From the NCBI GenBank assembly GCA_001972305.1, contig BDDD01005208.1, positions 1-64,000 on the forward strand: 64,000 bases of DNA, read 5' to 3'. Source of the stretch: Cephalotus follicularis. Its lineage: Eukaryota; Streptophyta; Magnoliopsida; Oxalidales; Cephalotaceae. Below, piece by piece: positions 10,111 to 21,191 of the stretch (position 1 is its first letter; every line of letters begins with the position of its first letter). The position numbers and the translations under genes were made by a program. The notes beneath the pieces are model-generated. The model was not told where the DNA came from, did no database searches, and was given only the letters and a program-made list of their open reading frames with translations.

Positions 10111-13100
10111 TGGGTAGTTGGCTCTGGTTGTAGGACTAACATTTGCAACTCCTTGCAGGGTCTAAGAGGAGCTAGATAGCTCGGTGTAGCTGAAGAATTG
10201 GACTTACGCCTAGGTGATGGGTCGAGGATTCACACCAGCTATGTGGGCATTTTTTAGTTATGTTTTTTTAATGGGCATGTATTAAAACTCGATCCTTGTT
10301 ATTTTGTGAAGAACCTTGACAGGAATGTTGTTTCACTTTCATATATGTATAAGATTGGTTGGATGATAACCTTTACTACATATGGTTGTAGTCTTATGCA
10401 TAACAACGTTCTTATATGTGAAGGGCACATTGATAACGGGATATATGTTTTAAATACAAATGAACAAATGGCATTAACAATACAACATGGGACTAATAAA
10501 AGACAAAGAGAGATTAATGACATAAACTCTTCATATATGTGGCATTATAGATTAGGTCATCCTAGCGAGGCTAGATTGACACGGTTGGTTAGGGATAGAC
10601 TTTTAGACATCCAGGACGTGGAGTCCTTTCCAACCCGTGAGCCATGTTTGATTGGCAAGATGACCAAATCTCCCTTCTCCGGGGTACGGGAAAGGGCAGT
10701 GGACATATTGGGACTTGTCCATACCAACGTTTACGGTCCAATGTCGGTCAATACATATGGAGTTTTTCCCTACTTCGTTACCTTTACTGTTGATTTATCA
10801 CGATTTGGGTACGTGTTTCTGATGAGACACAAGTCTGAATCTTTTGAGAGATTTAAAGAATTCAGACAAGAAGTAGAGAAGTAGACAGGGAAGCCCATCA
10901 AAATAGATCAGAGTGACCGAGGGGGCGAGTACCTATCTGATGAATTCCTAGGTTATCTGAGGGGTAAGGGAATTCTCTCTAAGTGGACACCTCCAGGAAC
11001 ACCACAACATAATGGTGTATCCGAATGGAGGAATCGGACCTTGATGAATATGGTTTGATCCATGATGTATTTTGTTGATCTTCCTATCTCAATGTGGGGT
11101 TACGCATTGGAATCGGCAGCGCACATCCTAGACTGGATTCCTTCAAAATCCGTCCCCTCCACACATTTTGAGGTATATAAAGGGAGGAAATCCAGCCTAA
11201 ACCATTTGAGGGTTTGGTGCCTGTCCAGCTTATGTAAGAAGGTAAGAGCCTTCTAAGTTGGAGGTGTGAGCTGATCGCTGCCGGTTTGTGGGGTATCCTA
11301 AAGAGTCAAAAGGGCACTATTTTTACCATCCCAGCGAGCGAAAGATTTTTATTTCGCGGAATGCAACATTCCTAGAGAAGGAATACCTACTTGCAGGGAG
11401 CAGTGGGAGCATGGTCGAACTAAGAGAGTCACCACCTGGTGAAAACCCACAGGATGATGAGGAATTAGAGGTGGAACCCTCCAGAGACACAGTTAGGGAA
11501 GGATCCCAACCTGAGATGGCATCTCAGTTAGGCGCTTCTCAAGTGAGGAGATCCGGCAGAGTTTTGACAGCGCCCGAGAGATATGGTTTTCTCGTGGATG
11601 ACACTGACGAACCCAATGACATCGATGATGTCCAGTCTGTCAGCTACGAGGAAGCAATGAAGAGCATTGGTTCCAGGGCATGGTTAGAGGCCATGAAATC
11701 CAAGATGGACTCTATGTACGCCAACCAAGTATGGAACTTGGTAGATGCACCCGAAGGGGTAAACCCTATTGGTTTCAAATGGATCTTCAAGAGGAAGATC
11801 GGCGTTGATGGTAAGATAGACACTTATAAGGCGCGATTGGTCGCGAAAGGGTATAGGCAACGACATGGGATTGACTATACCGAAACTTTCTCACCAGTCG
11901 CTATGCTTAAGTCCATCTGGATATTGCTTACTATTGCCGCTCATTATGATTATGAGATATGACAAATGGATGTCAAGATGACCTTCTTGAATGGCTATCT
12001 TGAAGAGGACATTTATATGTCCCAACCCGAAGGGTTTACATCAAGGAGCATCCGCATTGAGTGTGCAAGCTCCAAAGGTCTATCTACAGCCTTAAGCAAG
12101 CATCCCGTAGCTAGAATATCCATTTTGATGAGGCCATTAAAACATTTGGCTTCATCGAAAACGTTGATGAGCCTTGTGTCTACCGGAAATAGGGTAAACC
12201 AGGAATCACTTTCTTGGTGCTTTATGTGGATGACATACTACTCATAGGGAATGATGTAGGTATGTTGCAATCCACTAAAGTATGGTTATCCAAGAACTTC
12301 TCCATGAAGGATTTGGGAGAAGCATCCTATATTTTGGGTATAAAGATCCATAGAGATAGATCTAGTAGGTTGCTCGGGCTCTCCCAAAGCCAGTACATCA
12401 GCACAGTGCTGAAACGGTATGGCCTTGAGAATTCCAAACGTGGCCTATTGCCTATTGGACAAGGAATTCACCTCTCCAAGATGATGTCGCCGCTGACGTC
12501 AGAGGAGAGGACTCGCATGAGTAGGCAGTGATATGCTTTAGTTGTAGACTCGATTATGTATGCCATGCTTTGTACTAGGCCTGATGCCTATGCCTTGGGG
12601 ATGGCTAGTCGATTTCAGTCCGATCTCGATGAGAAGCATTGGGAAATTGTCAAAGAGATTTTAAAGTATCTGAGGAGGACTCAAGATACCTTCTTGACAT
12701 ATGGAGGAGATAGTGAATTGAAACTTGAGGGTTATACAGACTCTAGTTTCAATAGTGATCCGGATGATCACAAATCAGTTTCAGGATTCGTATTCGTCCT
12801 GAACGGAGGTGCTATGAGTTGGCAAAGTTCAAAGCAGGAGACTACTGCAGACTCCACCACAGAGGCAGAATATGCTACAGCCTCAGATGCCACAAAGGAA
12901 GTTGTTTGGATGCAGAAGTTCATTGCTGACCTCGATGTGGTTCCATCCATCGCACGTCCAGTTGTGGTGTACTGTGACAACGATGGGGCAGTCGTGTAGG
13001 CCAAGGAACACAGGTCTCACCACCGCTCTAAGCATATACAACGACGGTATCATTTGATCAGAGAGATCATCAACAGAGGAGACGTCACCCTAGAGAGGTT

Positions 13101-13145
13101 GCCTCGAAGGCAAATTTAGCAGACCAACTGACCAAGGCCATGAGC
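10111..13145 (+). pseudogene. pol: C1 pol: protease, integrase, RT, RNase H (decayed)
   Basis: Copia-order polyprotein. Protease (about 10111-10160) reads VVGSGC where D-[ST]-G-C is expected, so the catalytic Asp is gone. The GAG-pre-integrase motif MWHYRLGHPSEA is at about 10540. One zinc-binding Cys of integrase is replaced (TREPCLIGK), and the first catalytic Asp reads Asn (LVHTNVYGPM), while SDRGGEY and the GVSEWRNRT glutamate remain. RT has MDVKMTFLNGYLEED and YVDDILLIGND (12214-12531); RNase H has GYTDSSFNSD and TTEAEY (12720-12870). Stops and frame changes recur (for example about 10884, 11962 and 12530). The frame runs into the B1 insertion at 13146 and resumes at 21119. Confidence 0.92.
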
Positions 13146-13150
13146 CGCAC

Positions 13151-16100
13151 TGTAATATCCCGTTTTCCGTATAGATTTTTGGGCTTTTCGATCTGTTTTG
13201 TATGGGCTTTCCGATATGTTTTGTATGGGCTTTTCGATTTGTTTCATGTGGGGTGCCGATTGTTTTTCGGTTTGTGGACTGTCCGTTTTCCGATTTGTTT
13301 TGCTTTTGGCTAGGCTAAGCGGTTTTAGTCTTAGCCAGTGGGTTTTGATTTTATGACCATGATTTGATAAAATAATTTTTTTGGCTTTTTATTTTTGTGT
13401 TAAAACCCATTTTGAGCATTTTTACAAAAAGAAAACCAATTTTGTTAAAACTTGTGTTTCTCTCCCACACACACTCTCTCTCTCTCCCTCTCTCTCCCGA
13501 CCATCTCTCTATCTCTCCCATTCCCTCTCACCTCTCACCCTTGGTCACCGGCGTCGGTACCGATTTAGCGCCGGCGAAGGGCACCGTTCAAACCCCCGCA
13601 GCGTCCTGAGTCCACCGGTACAATCCCCTGCACCGGCCGACGCCTCTAGCGGCGTGCACGAAGCTTTCTCTTCCCGGACCTGTTTGACGCCGTAACTCCT
13701 TCTCTGTTGATCGGCTCGATAATCCAACCACAGATTCAGCATCCTGGCGACAAGAGGAAGCGAACCCGACCGGCCTCAACCCATGACGATGTCGGAAAAG
13801 CAGATCGATGACTTGTCAAGCCGCGGTCAAACGTCTTCGTTCCGGCCAAACGCGGCCGTTTCAGGCCAAACGCGCCACAGATATGGAATTAGCGGCCTCA
13901 AAACATCCAGATCGGAACATTTTGGAGACTGACCGACGACGCGTGACGGACACGCGCCGCGACCCTCCGGCGAGAAATTTTTTTGGACAGTTTCCGACTC
14001 CGCTCTTCGCATAGGTGTGATCCGCTCCAGTTCCGCGATGTGATGATGGCTCTGTGCGCTGTTTCGAAGGCTTTCGGTAAACTCTGAACCTTGCTTCGTT
14101 ACATTCTGTTTTCGTTTGAATTATGTTTTTATGTAATCGTTTTAAGATATTATGAGCTGAAATAGTATTATGATTTGAAATTGGATGAATTGGAGAAATT
14201 GGACTTGCCTTAGTGAATCCGAAAGTATGTTTAGATGAAACTTCTAAGAATTGAACGTATTAAACGTGTAATGTTATATGGTCATGATTAGTGTACAATG
14301 ACCAATGAGTTGAGGTTTGATTTTATTTCAAGTCCTTATAGAACGATTTTATGTCTGTTAGATGTTTGCAACAACCGAGGAGTGGTCTAGAGAAGTCTCG
14401 ATATATATTCTCGAGGTTGTTTTGGTGATTGCATTGAGGTACGGATTTTTCGTTCCTTCAAACACTCCTACTGTTTTATAGTAAAAGAATAGTTTTACAC
14501 TGTGGATAACGTACGGATTTTCTGCTCTTTGGCTATCTGATATTATTGGTACTATCCCGTTCAAATTTTATGATTATGGTACGGATCTTCGTTCTTTGAT
14601 ACACTCTGGTGATTTTATTAAAATAAATCAATTATGTGTTTTTGCTGAAAATGTACGGATTTCTATCGTTCCTTGGCTATCTGATGATCGAACTAAAATC
14701 AGTTTTATGTTATGTTATCGTTTTATAAACTTCGTTATGTTTTATGATATGTTTCGGAAATAAAGTACGGATGCTTTCGTTCTTGGCTATCCTTTTGGTT
14801 TGATCGTAATAAATTCAGTTTCTGTTTTGGAAGTACGGATTTTGTCGTTCTTGGGCTATCCAATTTATTTGAAATAAACCCAGTTTTATAAGTATGTTCC
14901 TTTGGATTTTATGAACTCTGTCATGTTTCGGGTTTTGACACGTTCTGGAACTAAAGTAGGTTTTGACATTTTTACGAAATTAAATGTTCTGACTTTATAT
15001 ATGCTCATTTATGATTTGTTTATGAAATGCTATGCGATCATCTCTTTTATGGTGAATTAAAATGAGTTGATTTCTGATTGTGAAAACGTTCGGATTTCTT
15101 TGTTTTGGGTCATTATCCTTCGATTTTATTGAAATGAATTCAGATATGTTTTCTGTATGGATTCTTCGTTTTGACTATTATGTTTCGATATGATTCGAAT
15201 AAAATCCGTTTTATTACTTTGTGAATATAGTAAAGATTACTGGTTTTATTTTTGGACATGAACATGACTTTCACTATCGAGAGTATGTTAAATGGGCATG
15301 ACTTTCCATATCGAAAGTATGCTGATTTTATGAAATGATATGTATATGTTTTGAAGTATGTTAAATGGGCATGACTTTCCATATCGAAAGTATGCTGATT
15401 TTATGAAATGATATGTATATGTTGTGATTTGGTTTTGGAGTAAACCAATATATGAAATGATTTTGATAAATCATTATTTTCGAAATACTAAGTTTTTGAT
15501 ATGGTGAAATACTGAGCTTTTATATCCACCTATGGGGGTACCATAGGCATGCTGTGGGCCTGGCACGGGGGCATGACACTTTCCGTAACGGTGTGATTAG
15601 TTTACGGCGTCTCTCTGTGATATCCGTAGATCGGATTTGTGATAGAGGTGTATGGATCGATCCTAGTTATGTGTTTTTGGGATATGTTATGATATGGGAA
15701 TTGTATGTGTAGTGCCGTACACTGCAATTCTATTTGGCATGTGGAATTTGCTACTCCCTTGCTACTATGTGTTTCTGATATGTTATGTGCTCAGTTATGG
15801 AACCTATGTTTTGGGAAAGATATGCTTTATGTTTTTCGAAGTATAGAACTTATGTTTTGAAAGTTTTCGTGTATGTTTTGAAAGTTATGATCCGTTGTTT
15901 TGAAAAGGCACACTTTACGATTACAAGTTATGGACTTGTTTTATATATTTTGCCGAGGGCAATTGCAAAGTAAGTTTAAACTATTTTTATTGCTTAAGAT
16001 TTCTGTTTGGAGTTAACTTTGAAATCTTACTGCTTTCAAATTATAGTTTAATGTTTTGTTTTGTTCTGTAATATGTTTATTTCGTACTGTTCAGAAACTG

Positions 16101-17902
16101 ATTCCTTTTGTTTCGCAAAATGTTCTACTATGTTTCGTAAACTGTTTCGTTTCGTAAAATGTTTTGTATCGTATCGTGCTTGTTTCAGTTACTGTATTGA
16201 GCATGGTATTGTTTCATTTCGGATACTGTTTCGTTTTGGTAAACTGCTTTATTTCAGATACAGTTTTGGTTTCGTTCTGTTATGATTCGTATCTGTTCTG
16301 TTTTGATTCGTATCTGTTTTGATTCGTAACTATGTTGTTTCGTAACTGATTTGTTTCATAAGCTGTTCGTAAACTGTTTTATGATTCTATATCTGTACTG
16401 AGGTTTGCTCAGCCGCGTTTTTGTTTTCCATGCGAAAGGTTTACAGGGACAGCATGGGCAAGTGTGATGAGAGAGTTACCCTTTATCAGAGGATCATCTA
16501 GGAGTTTGATCTGGTTATGTTTTTAGTGGTGTTATGGTCGTGTATGGGCCAGTTATCTAAACATATATTGCGAGTTTTGGATTATGACATTTTGGTTTAT
16601 GATAGTTTTCAGATTATGTTTCAGATTCAGTTTATGTTTCATGATTATACATGTTTTCAGACTTTTAGAACCACCACGTATTGATGATGATTAAGATTAA
16701 GATCTTGATATGTTTTTAGCTCTGTTTTGTGTGACACACCGATCCCGAATCGGGAGTGATCCCGGTTCCGAATCGGGGGTGTTACAATCCTAGTTATATG
16801 TTTTTGGGATATGGGAATTGTATGTGTAGTGTCGTACACTGCAATTCTATTTGGCATGTGGAATTTGCTACTCCCTTGCTACTATGTGTTTCTGATATGT
16901 TATGTGCTCAGTTATGGAACCTATGTTTTGGGAAAGATATGCTTTATGTTTTTCGAAGTATAGAACTTATGTTTTGAAAGTTTTCGTGTATGTTTTGAAA
17001 GTTATGATCCGTTGTTTTGAAAAGGCACACTTTACGATTACAAGTTATGGACTTGTTTTATATATTTTGCCGAGGGCAATTGCAAAGTAAGTTTAAACTA
17101 TTTTTATTGCTTAAGATTTCTGTTTGGAGTTAACTTTGAAATCTTACTGCTTTCAAATTATTGTTTAATGTTTTGTTTTGTTCTGTAATCTGTTTATTTC
17201 GTACTGTTCAGAAACTGTTTCCTTTTGTTTCGCAAAATGTTCTACTATGTTTCGTAAACTGTTTCGTTTCGTAAAATGTTTTGTATCGTATCGTGCTTGT
17301 TTCAGTTACTGTATTGAGCATGGTATTGTTTCATTTCGGATACTGTTTCGTTTTGGTAAACTGCTTTATTTCAGATACAGTTTTGGTTTCGTTCTGTTAT
17401 GATTCGTATCTGTTCTGTTTTGATTCGTATCTGTTTTGATTCGTAACTATGTTGTTTCGTAACTGATTTGTTTCATAAGCTGTTCGTAAACTGTTTTATG
17501 ATTCTATATCTGTACTGAGGTTTGCTCAGCCGCGTTTTTGTTTTCCATGCGGCAGGTTTACAGGGACAGCATGGGCAAGTGTGATGAGAGAGTTACCCTT
17601 TATCAGAGGATCATCTAGGAGTTTGATCTGGTTATGTTTTTAGTGGTGTTATGGTCGTGTATGGGCCAGTTATCTAAACAATATTGCGAGTTTTGGATTA
17701 TGACATTTTGGTTTATGACAGTTTTCAGATTATGTTTCAGATTCAGTTTATGTTTCATGATTATACATGTTTTCAGACTTTTAGAACCACCACGTATTGA
17801 TGATGATTAAGATTAAGATCTTGATATGTTTTTAGCTCTGTTTTGTGTGACACACCGATCCCGAATCGGGAGTGATCCCGGTTCCGAATCGGGGGTGTTA
17901 CA
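13151..17902 (+). mobile_element. B1 5' LTR with terminal tandem duplication
   Basis: An apparently complete LTR of 3,636 bases ends at 16786 (GGGGGTGTTACA). It is followed directly by a second copy of its last ~1.1 kb (16787-17902), ending in the same terminus before the PBS. A CT-rich microsatellite lies near 13468-13502 and a GC-rich stretch at 13545-13990. Small open frames in this LTR are low-complexity or repeated and are not called. Confidence 0.92.
15660..17902 (+). repeat. 1.1-kb tandem duplication at the end of the B1 5' LTR
   Basis: Units 15660-16786 (1,127 bases) and 16787-17902 (1,116 bases) both start ATCCTAGTTAT and run to GGTGTTACA. Differences are a small indel near 15680 and scattered substitutions (for example GCGAAAGG versus GCGGCAGG before TTTACAGGG). 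The 3' LTR carries one copy only. Confidence 0.95.
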
Positions 17903-19736
17903 GTTATGGTATCAGAGCATAGATTTTTCTTTCCTTAGAAGACCTATCTAGGTTTGACCTGTGAGATGGGTAGACATTTGGGTTAGGGCTATTCCTTAAG
18001 AGTCGTTTTGGTATGTTCCTTTGTATTCCAGTTTTCTGTCTCTGTTTGTTTTTCACCGTTTCGGTTTTGTTTGTTTGATGACACGAAGAGTCGGACGACT
18101 AAGGAATGTTAATCCAGAAGCTGAGTAGCTGTTTCATATGAGGATGCATGGTATGAGCCAACTGTATAGCGATTAAAAGACCTACCGAATGAGCCGTAAT
18201 GCTAAGCGATCGATCGAATGGGCCGAAAAGCATGAGTGTTGTCTGAATAGCTTCCGTATCGAACAGTGGTTGATCGAGATAGAATATGAATGATCATTGT
18301 GAATGGATAGTGTGGATGGCTAGTGTATCGTTATCGATTGCATAGTATCGTTAAGGACCGTTATTGAACAAATCGTGATCGTATGGACCGTTGCTGAACG
18401 AATAGTAATCGTGTGACCCGTTATCGAACGAACAGTGACCGAATGGATCGTTATTGCTCCGACAGTGATCGTATGAGTCGTTGTTGAACGGTTAGTGATC
18501 AGATGGATTGTTATTGAATGGATGGGCATTGTATGGATGATCGAAATAGTTTGTGAATGAACCGATGTGACAGTTAATTACTTATATATGCTGATATGTG
18601 ACAATATATGTATTTAGTCAGCCACTCGATGTCAACTACATATGGAGTTTACTTCTAGATTCCTAGTGGAGTGCTATATGGCTATGAATCATAAACGGAT
18701 ATGGATTGTAATGGATATAGACCGAAAACGGATATGAAATGTAATAGATATAGCATGATCATGGATTGATATGGTTAAAAAGGCTTTGTATGATGACATA
18801 TGGTGGAGTTACTGATGATAGATTGTGTTATGGCTTATATAGATATGATATGGCATTGTTTACATCTTTTTATGCTAGATATGCATCTCACATGATCGAT
18901 ATTATATATATCTGCTACACCTTTGCACACATTTACTGCTTATGATCATGGATATGGATTTGTTTATATGGTTTGTGAAGAGTACCTTTTGATTATAAAC
19001 TAAACTGTATAGATTTATGATACTTGTTATGTATAAGAGGTAACTAAAGAGATATGTTTATTCAGTTATCGACCTGCCGACATGTGGCAGTGCTTATGAT
19101 ATGTGTGTTGATGTATTGGATATGCATGAGTTCATATTTGAGAGATAGGAATGATGAATCGGATTTAAATTGTGGTTTACTGAGGGCTGAGCCCATTTAT
19201 AATTAATTGTTCCTCCTTCGGGAGTGTGGATATGAATTGTGTTTTCTTTTCAGGGGGCATATGTCCGATAAACGAATACTACATGCCCAATTTTTGGGAG
19301 ATTATAAGAGTTAGAATGAAATCAATTGATTATTTCATTGACATGATTATCTTTTGGATGTTTATGATATTATTGGATATGATTAAGCCAATCTTTGGGA
19401 GTGTTGAAAGGACTATCTTCGCGTGTAAATGGTATTTTTGATTTAGTTGTGATATAGTCTGGTGTGGGCTGAACCACAGCATATAGATTGTGATGAGATA
19501 TGAGAGTTGATCTCCAAACATATAAATTGTGGTTTATCAGGTGGCATGGAGTCCGATAAACGAATACATCATGCCCGATTTTCGCGAAATCCTAAGAGTG
19601 GTTTGTTATGGTTAGCCATACTGTTTTACATATGGTTTGAGGTTTTCGCTGATATGATATGATATGGTGTGTTCCGTAGGGATAATCTGTTTGCTTCAGG
19701 TTAGTAGTTGTTTAGATTTCGGGACGAAATCTTTTT
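17903..19736 (+). mobile_element. B1 internal region (non-coding)
   Basis: The PBS TGGTATCAGAGC is at 17907-17918. A possible remnant of a gag start (ATGACACGAAGAGTCGG, about 18080) is followed by stops. The rest has no coding potential. A ~30-bp minisatellite lies at 18352-18540. From about 18590 to 19600 the sequence resembles G1-type LTRs: GACATGTGGCAGTGCTTATGA, GAGGGCTGAGCCCAT, CTCCTTCGGGAGTGTGG, and TCCGATAAACGAATAC at about 19265 and 19551. B2 has the same body in reverse at 24801-26565. Confidence 0.85.
18352..18540 (+). repeat. ~30-bp minisatellite in B1 body
   Basis: About six units of the form GACCGTTATTGAACGAAYAGTGATCGTATG with 20-30% divergence. The equivalent positions of B2 (about 25985-26120) hold a shorter, more degenerate version. 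Because the unit is near 30 bases, one reverse frame stays open and gives a 10-residue repeat (TITI-rich), judged a by-product. Confidence 0.8.
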
Positions 19737-19750
19737 AAGGGGGGTGGAGT
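19737..19750 (+). other. B1 polypurine tract
   Basis: AAGGGGGGTGGAGT immediately precedes the TG of the 3' LTR at 19751. The equivalent of B2 is at 24787-24802 in reverse. Confidence 0.88.
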
Positions 19751-21113
19751 TGTAATATCCCGTTTTCCGTATAGATTTTTGGGCTTTTCGATCTGTTTTG
19801 TATGGGCTTTCCGATATGTTTTGTATGGGCTTTTCAATTTGTTTCATGTGGGCTGTCGATTGTTTTTCGGTTTGTGGACTGTTCGTTTTCCGATTTGTTT
19901 TGCTTTTGGCTAGGATAAGCGGTTTTAGTCTTAGCCAGTGGGTTTTGATTTTATGACCATGATTTGATAAAATAAATTTTTTGGCTTTTTATTTTTGTGT
20001 TAAAACCCATTTTGAGCATTTTTGCAAAAAGAAAACCAATTTTGTTAAAACTTCTGTTTCTCGCCTACACACACTCTCTCTCTCCCTCTCTCTCCCGACC
20101 ATCTCTCTATCTCTCCCGTTCTCTCTCACCTCTCACCCATGGTCACCGGCGTCGGTACCGATTTAGCGCCGGCGAAGGGCACCTTTCGAACCCCCGCAGC
20201 GTCCTGAGTCCACCGGTACCATCCCCTGCACCGGCCGACGCCTCTAGCGGCGTGCGCGGAGCTTTCTCTTCCCGGACCTGTTTGACGTCGTAACTCCTTC
20301 TCCGTTGATCGGCTCGACAATCCAACCACAGATTCGGCATCCTGGAGACGAGAGGAAGCGAACCCGACCGGCCTCGACCCATGACGACGTCGGAAAAGCA
20401 GATCGACGACTTGTCAAGCCGCTGTCAAACGTCTTCGTTCCGGCCAAACGCGGCCGTTTCAGGCCAAACGCGCCACAGATATGGAATCAGCGGCCTGAAA
20501 ACGTCCAGATCGGTCCTTTTTGGCATCTGACCGACGTCGCGTGGCGAACACACTGTTTCGTTTTGGTAAACTGCTTTGTTTCAGATACAGTTTTGGTTTC
20601 GTTCTGTTATGATTCGTATCTGTTCTGTTTTGATTCGTATCTGTTTTGATTCGTAACTATGTTGTTTCGTAACTGATTTGTTTCATAAGCTGTTCGTAAA
20701 CTGTTTTATGATTCTATATCTGTACTGAGGTTTGCTCAGCCGCGTTTTTGTTTTCCATGCGATAGGTTTACAGGGACAGCATGGGCAAGTGTGATGAGAG
20801 AGTTACCCTTTATCAGAGGATCATCTAGGAGTTTGATCTGGTTATGTTTTTAGTGGTGTTATGGTCGTGTATGGGCCAGTTATCTAAACATATATTGCGA
20901 GTTTTGGATTATGACATTTTGGTTTATGATAGTTTTCAGATTATGTTTCAGATTCAGTTTATGTTTCATGATTATACATGTTTTCAGACTTTTAGAACCA
21001 CCACGTATTGATGATGATTAAGATTAAGATCTTGATATGTTTTTAGCTCTGTTTTGTGTGACACACCGATCCCGAATCGGGAGTGATCCCGGTTCCGAAT
21101 CGGGGGTGTTACA
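19751..21113 (+). mobile_element. B1 3' LTR, internally deleted
   Basis: It starts TGTAATATCCCG and ends GGTGTTACA like the 5' LTR but is only 1,363 bases long. The sequence jumps near 20552 from the position equivalent to about 13950 to that equivalent to about 16224, a loss of roughly 2.27 kb. Adding this back gives about 3.63 kb, matching the single-copy LTR 13151-16786. Confidence 0.94.
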
Positions 21114-21118
21114 CGCAC

Positions 21119-21180
21119 AGTACTCGAGCGACATCAGAGTGCTATGGGTTTAGGGTATAGGTCATCGTGGCTTGAGGGCC
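21119..21180 (+). pseudogene. pol: C1 pol, C-terminal tail
   Basis: This continues the C1 pol frame broken at 13145 by B1. The duplication CGCAC (21114-21118) restores the codons across the site. A short C-terminal tail ends just before the polypurine tract. Confidence 0.8.
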
Positions 21181-21191
21181 AAGTGGGAGAT
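21181..21191 (+). other. C1 polypurine tract
   Basis: AAGTGGGAGAT directly precedes the LTR start TGCTAGATAAAGG, a typical plant copia arrangement. Confidence 0.85.

Larger units (their letters stand above)
13151..21113 (+). mobile_element. B1: non-autonomous long-LTR retrotransposon
   Basis: B1 is flanked by CGCAC (13146-13150 and 21114-21118) inside C1 pol; removing it rejoins the C1 reading frame. It has 5' LTR 13151-17902, PBS 17907-17918, a 1.8-kb body without gag or pol, PPT 19737-19750 and 3' LTR 19751-21113. Both LTRs begin TGTAATATCCCGTTTTCCG and end CGGGGGTGTTACA. The two LTRs differ by few substitutions but greatly in length. Replication must rely on proteins supplied by another element. 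It is LARD-like in having long LTRs, but the body is short. Copy B2 (24275-29661) lies in the opposite orientation. Confidence 0.95.

Noticed and set aside
13468..13502. CT run as a polypurine tract on the minus strand
   Set aside because: It lies inside an LTR, not beside an LTR boundary; it is a microsatellite.
13381..13695. Ser/Pro-rich reading frame in the B LTR, also at 19981-20293
   Set aside because: It spans a CT microsatellite and GC-rich LTR sequence, its boundaries and frame differ between copies, and no known domain is visible.
16787..17902. A third, separately inserted B LTR
   Set aside because: It begins mid-LTR with no TG start or target duplication and directly follows a complete LTR end; a tandem duplication explains it better.
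18320..18529. Peptide with Thr-Ile repeats on the minus strand
   Set aside because: It results from a 30-base minisatellite whose unit length is a multiple of three.
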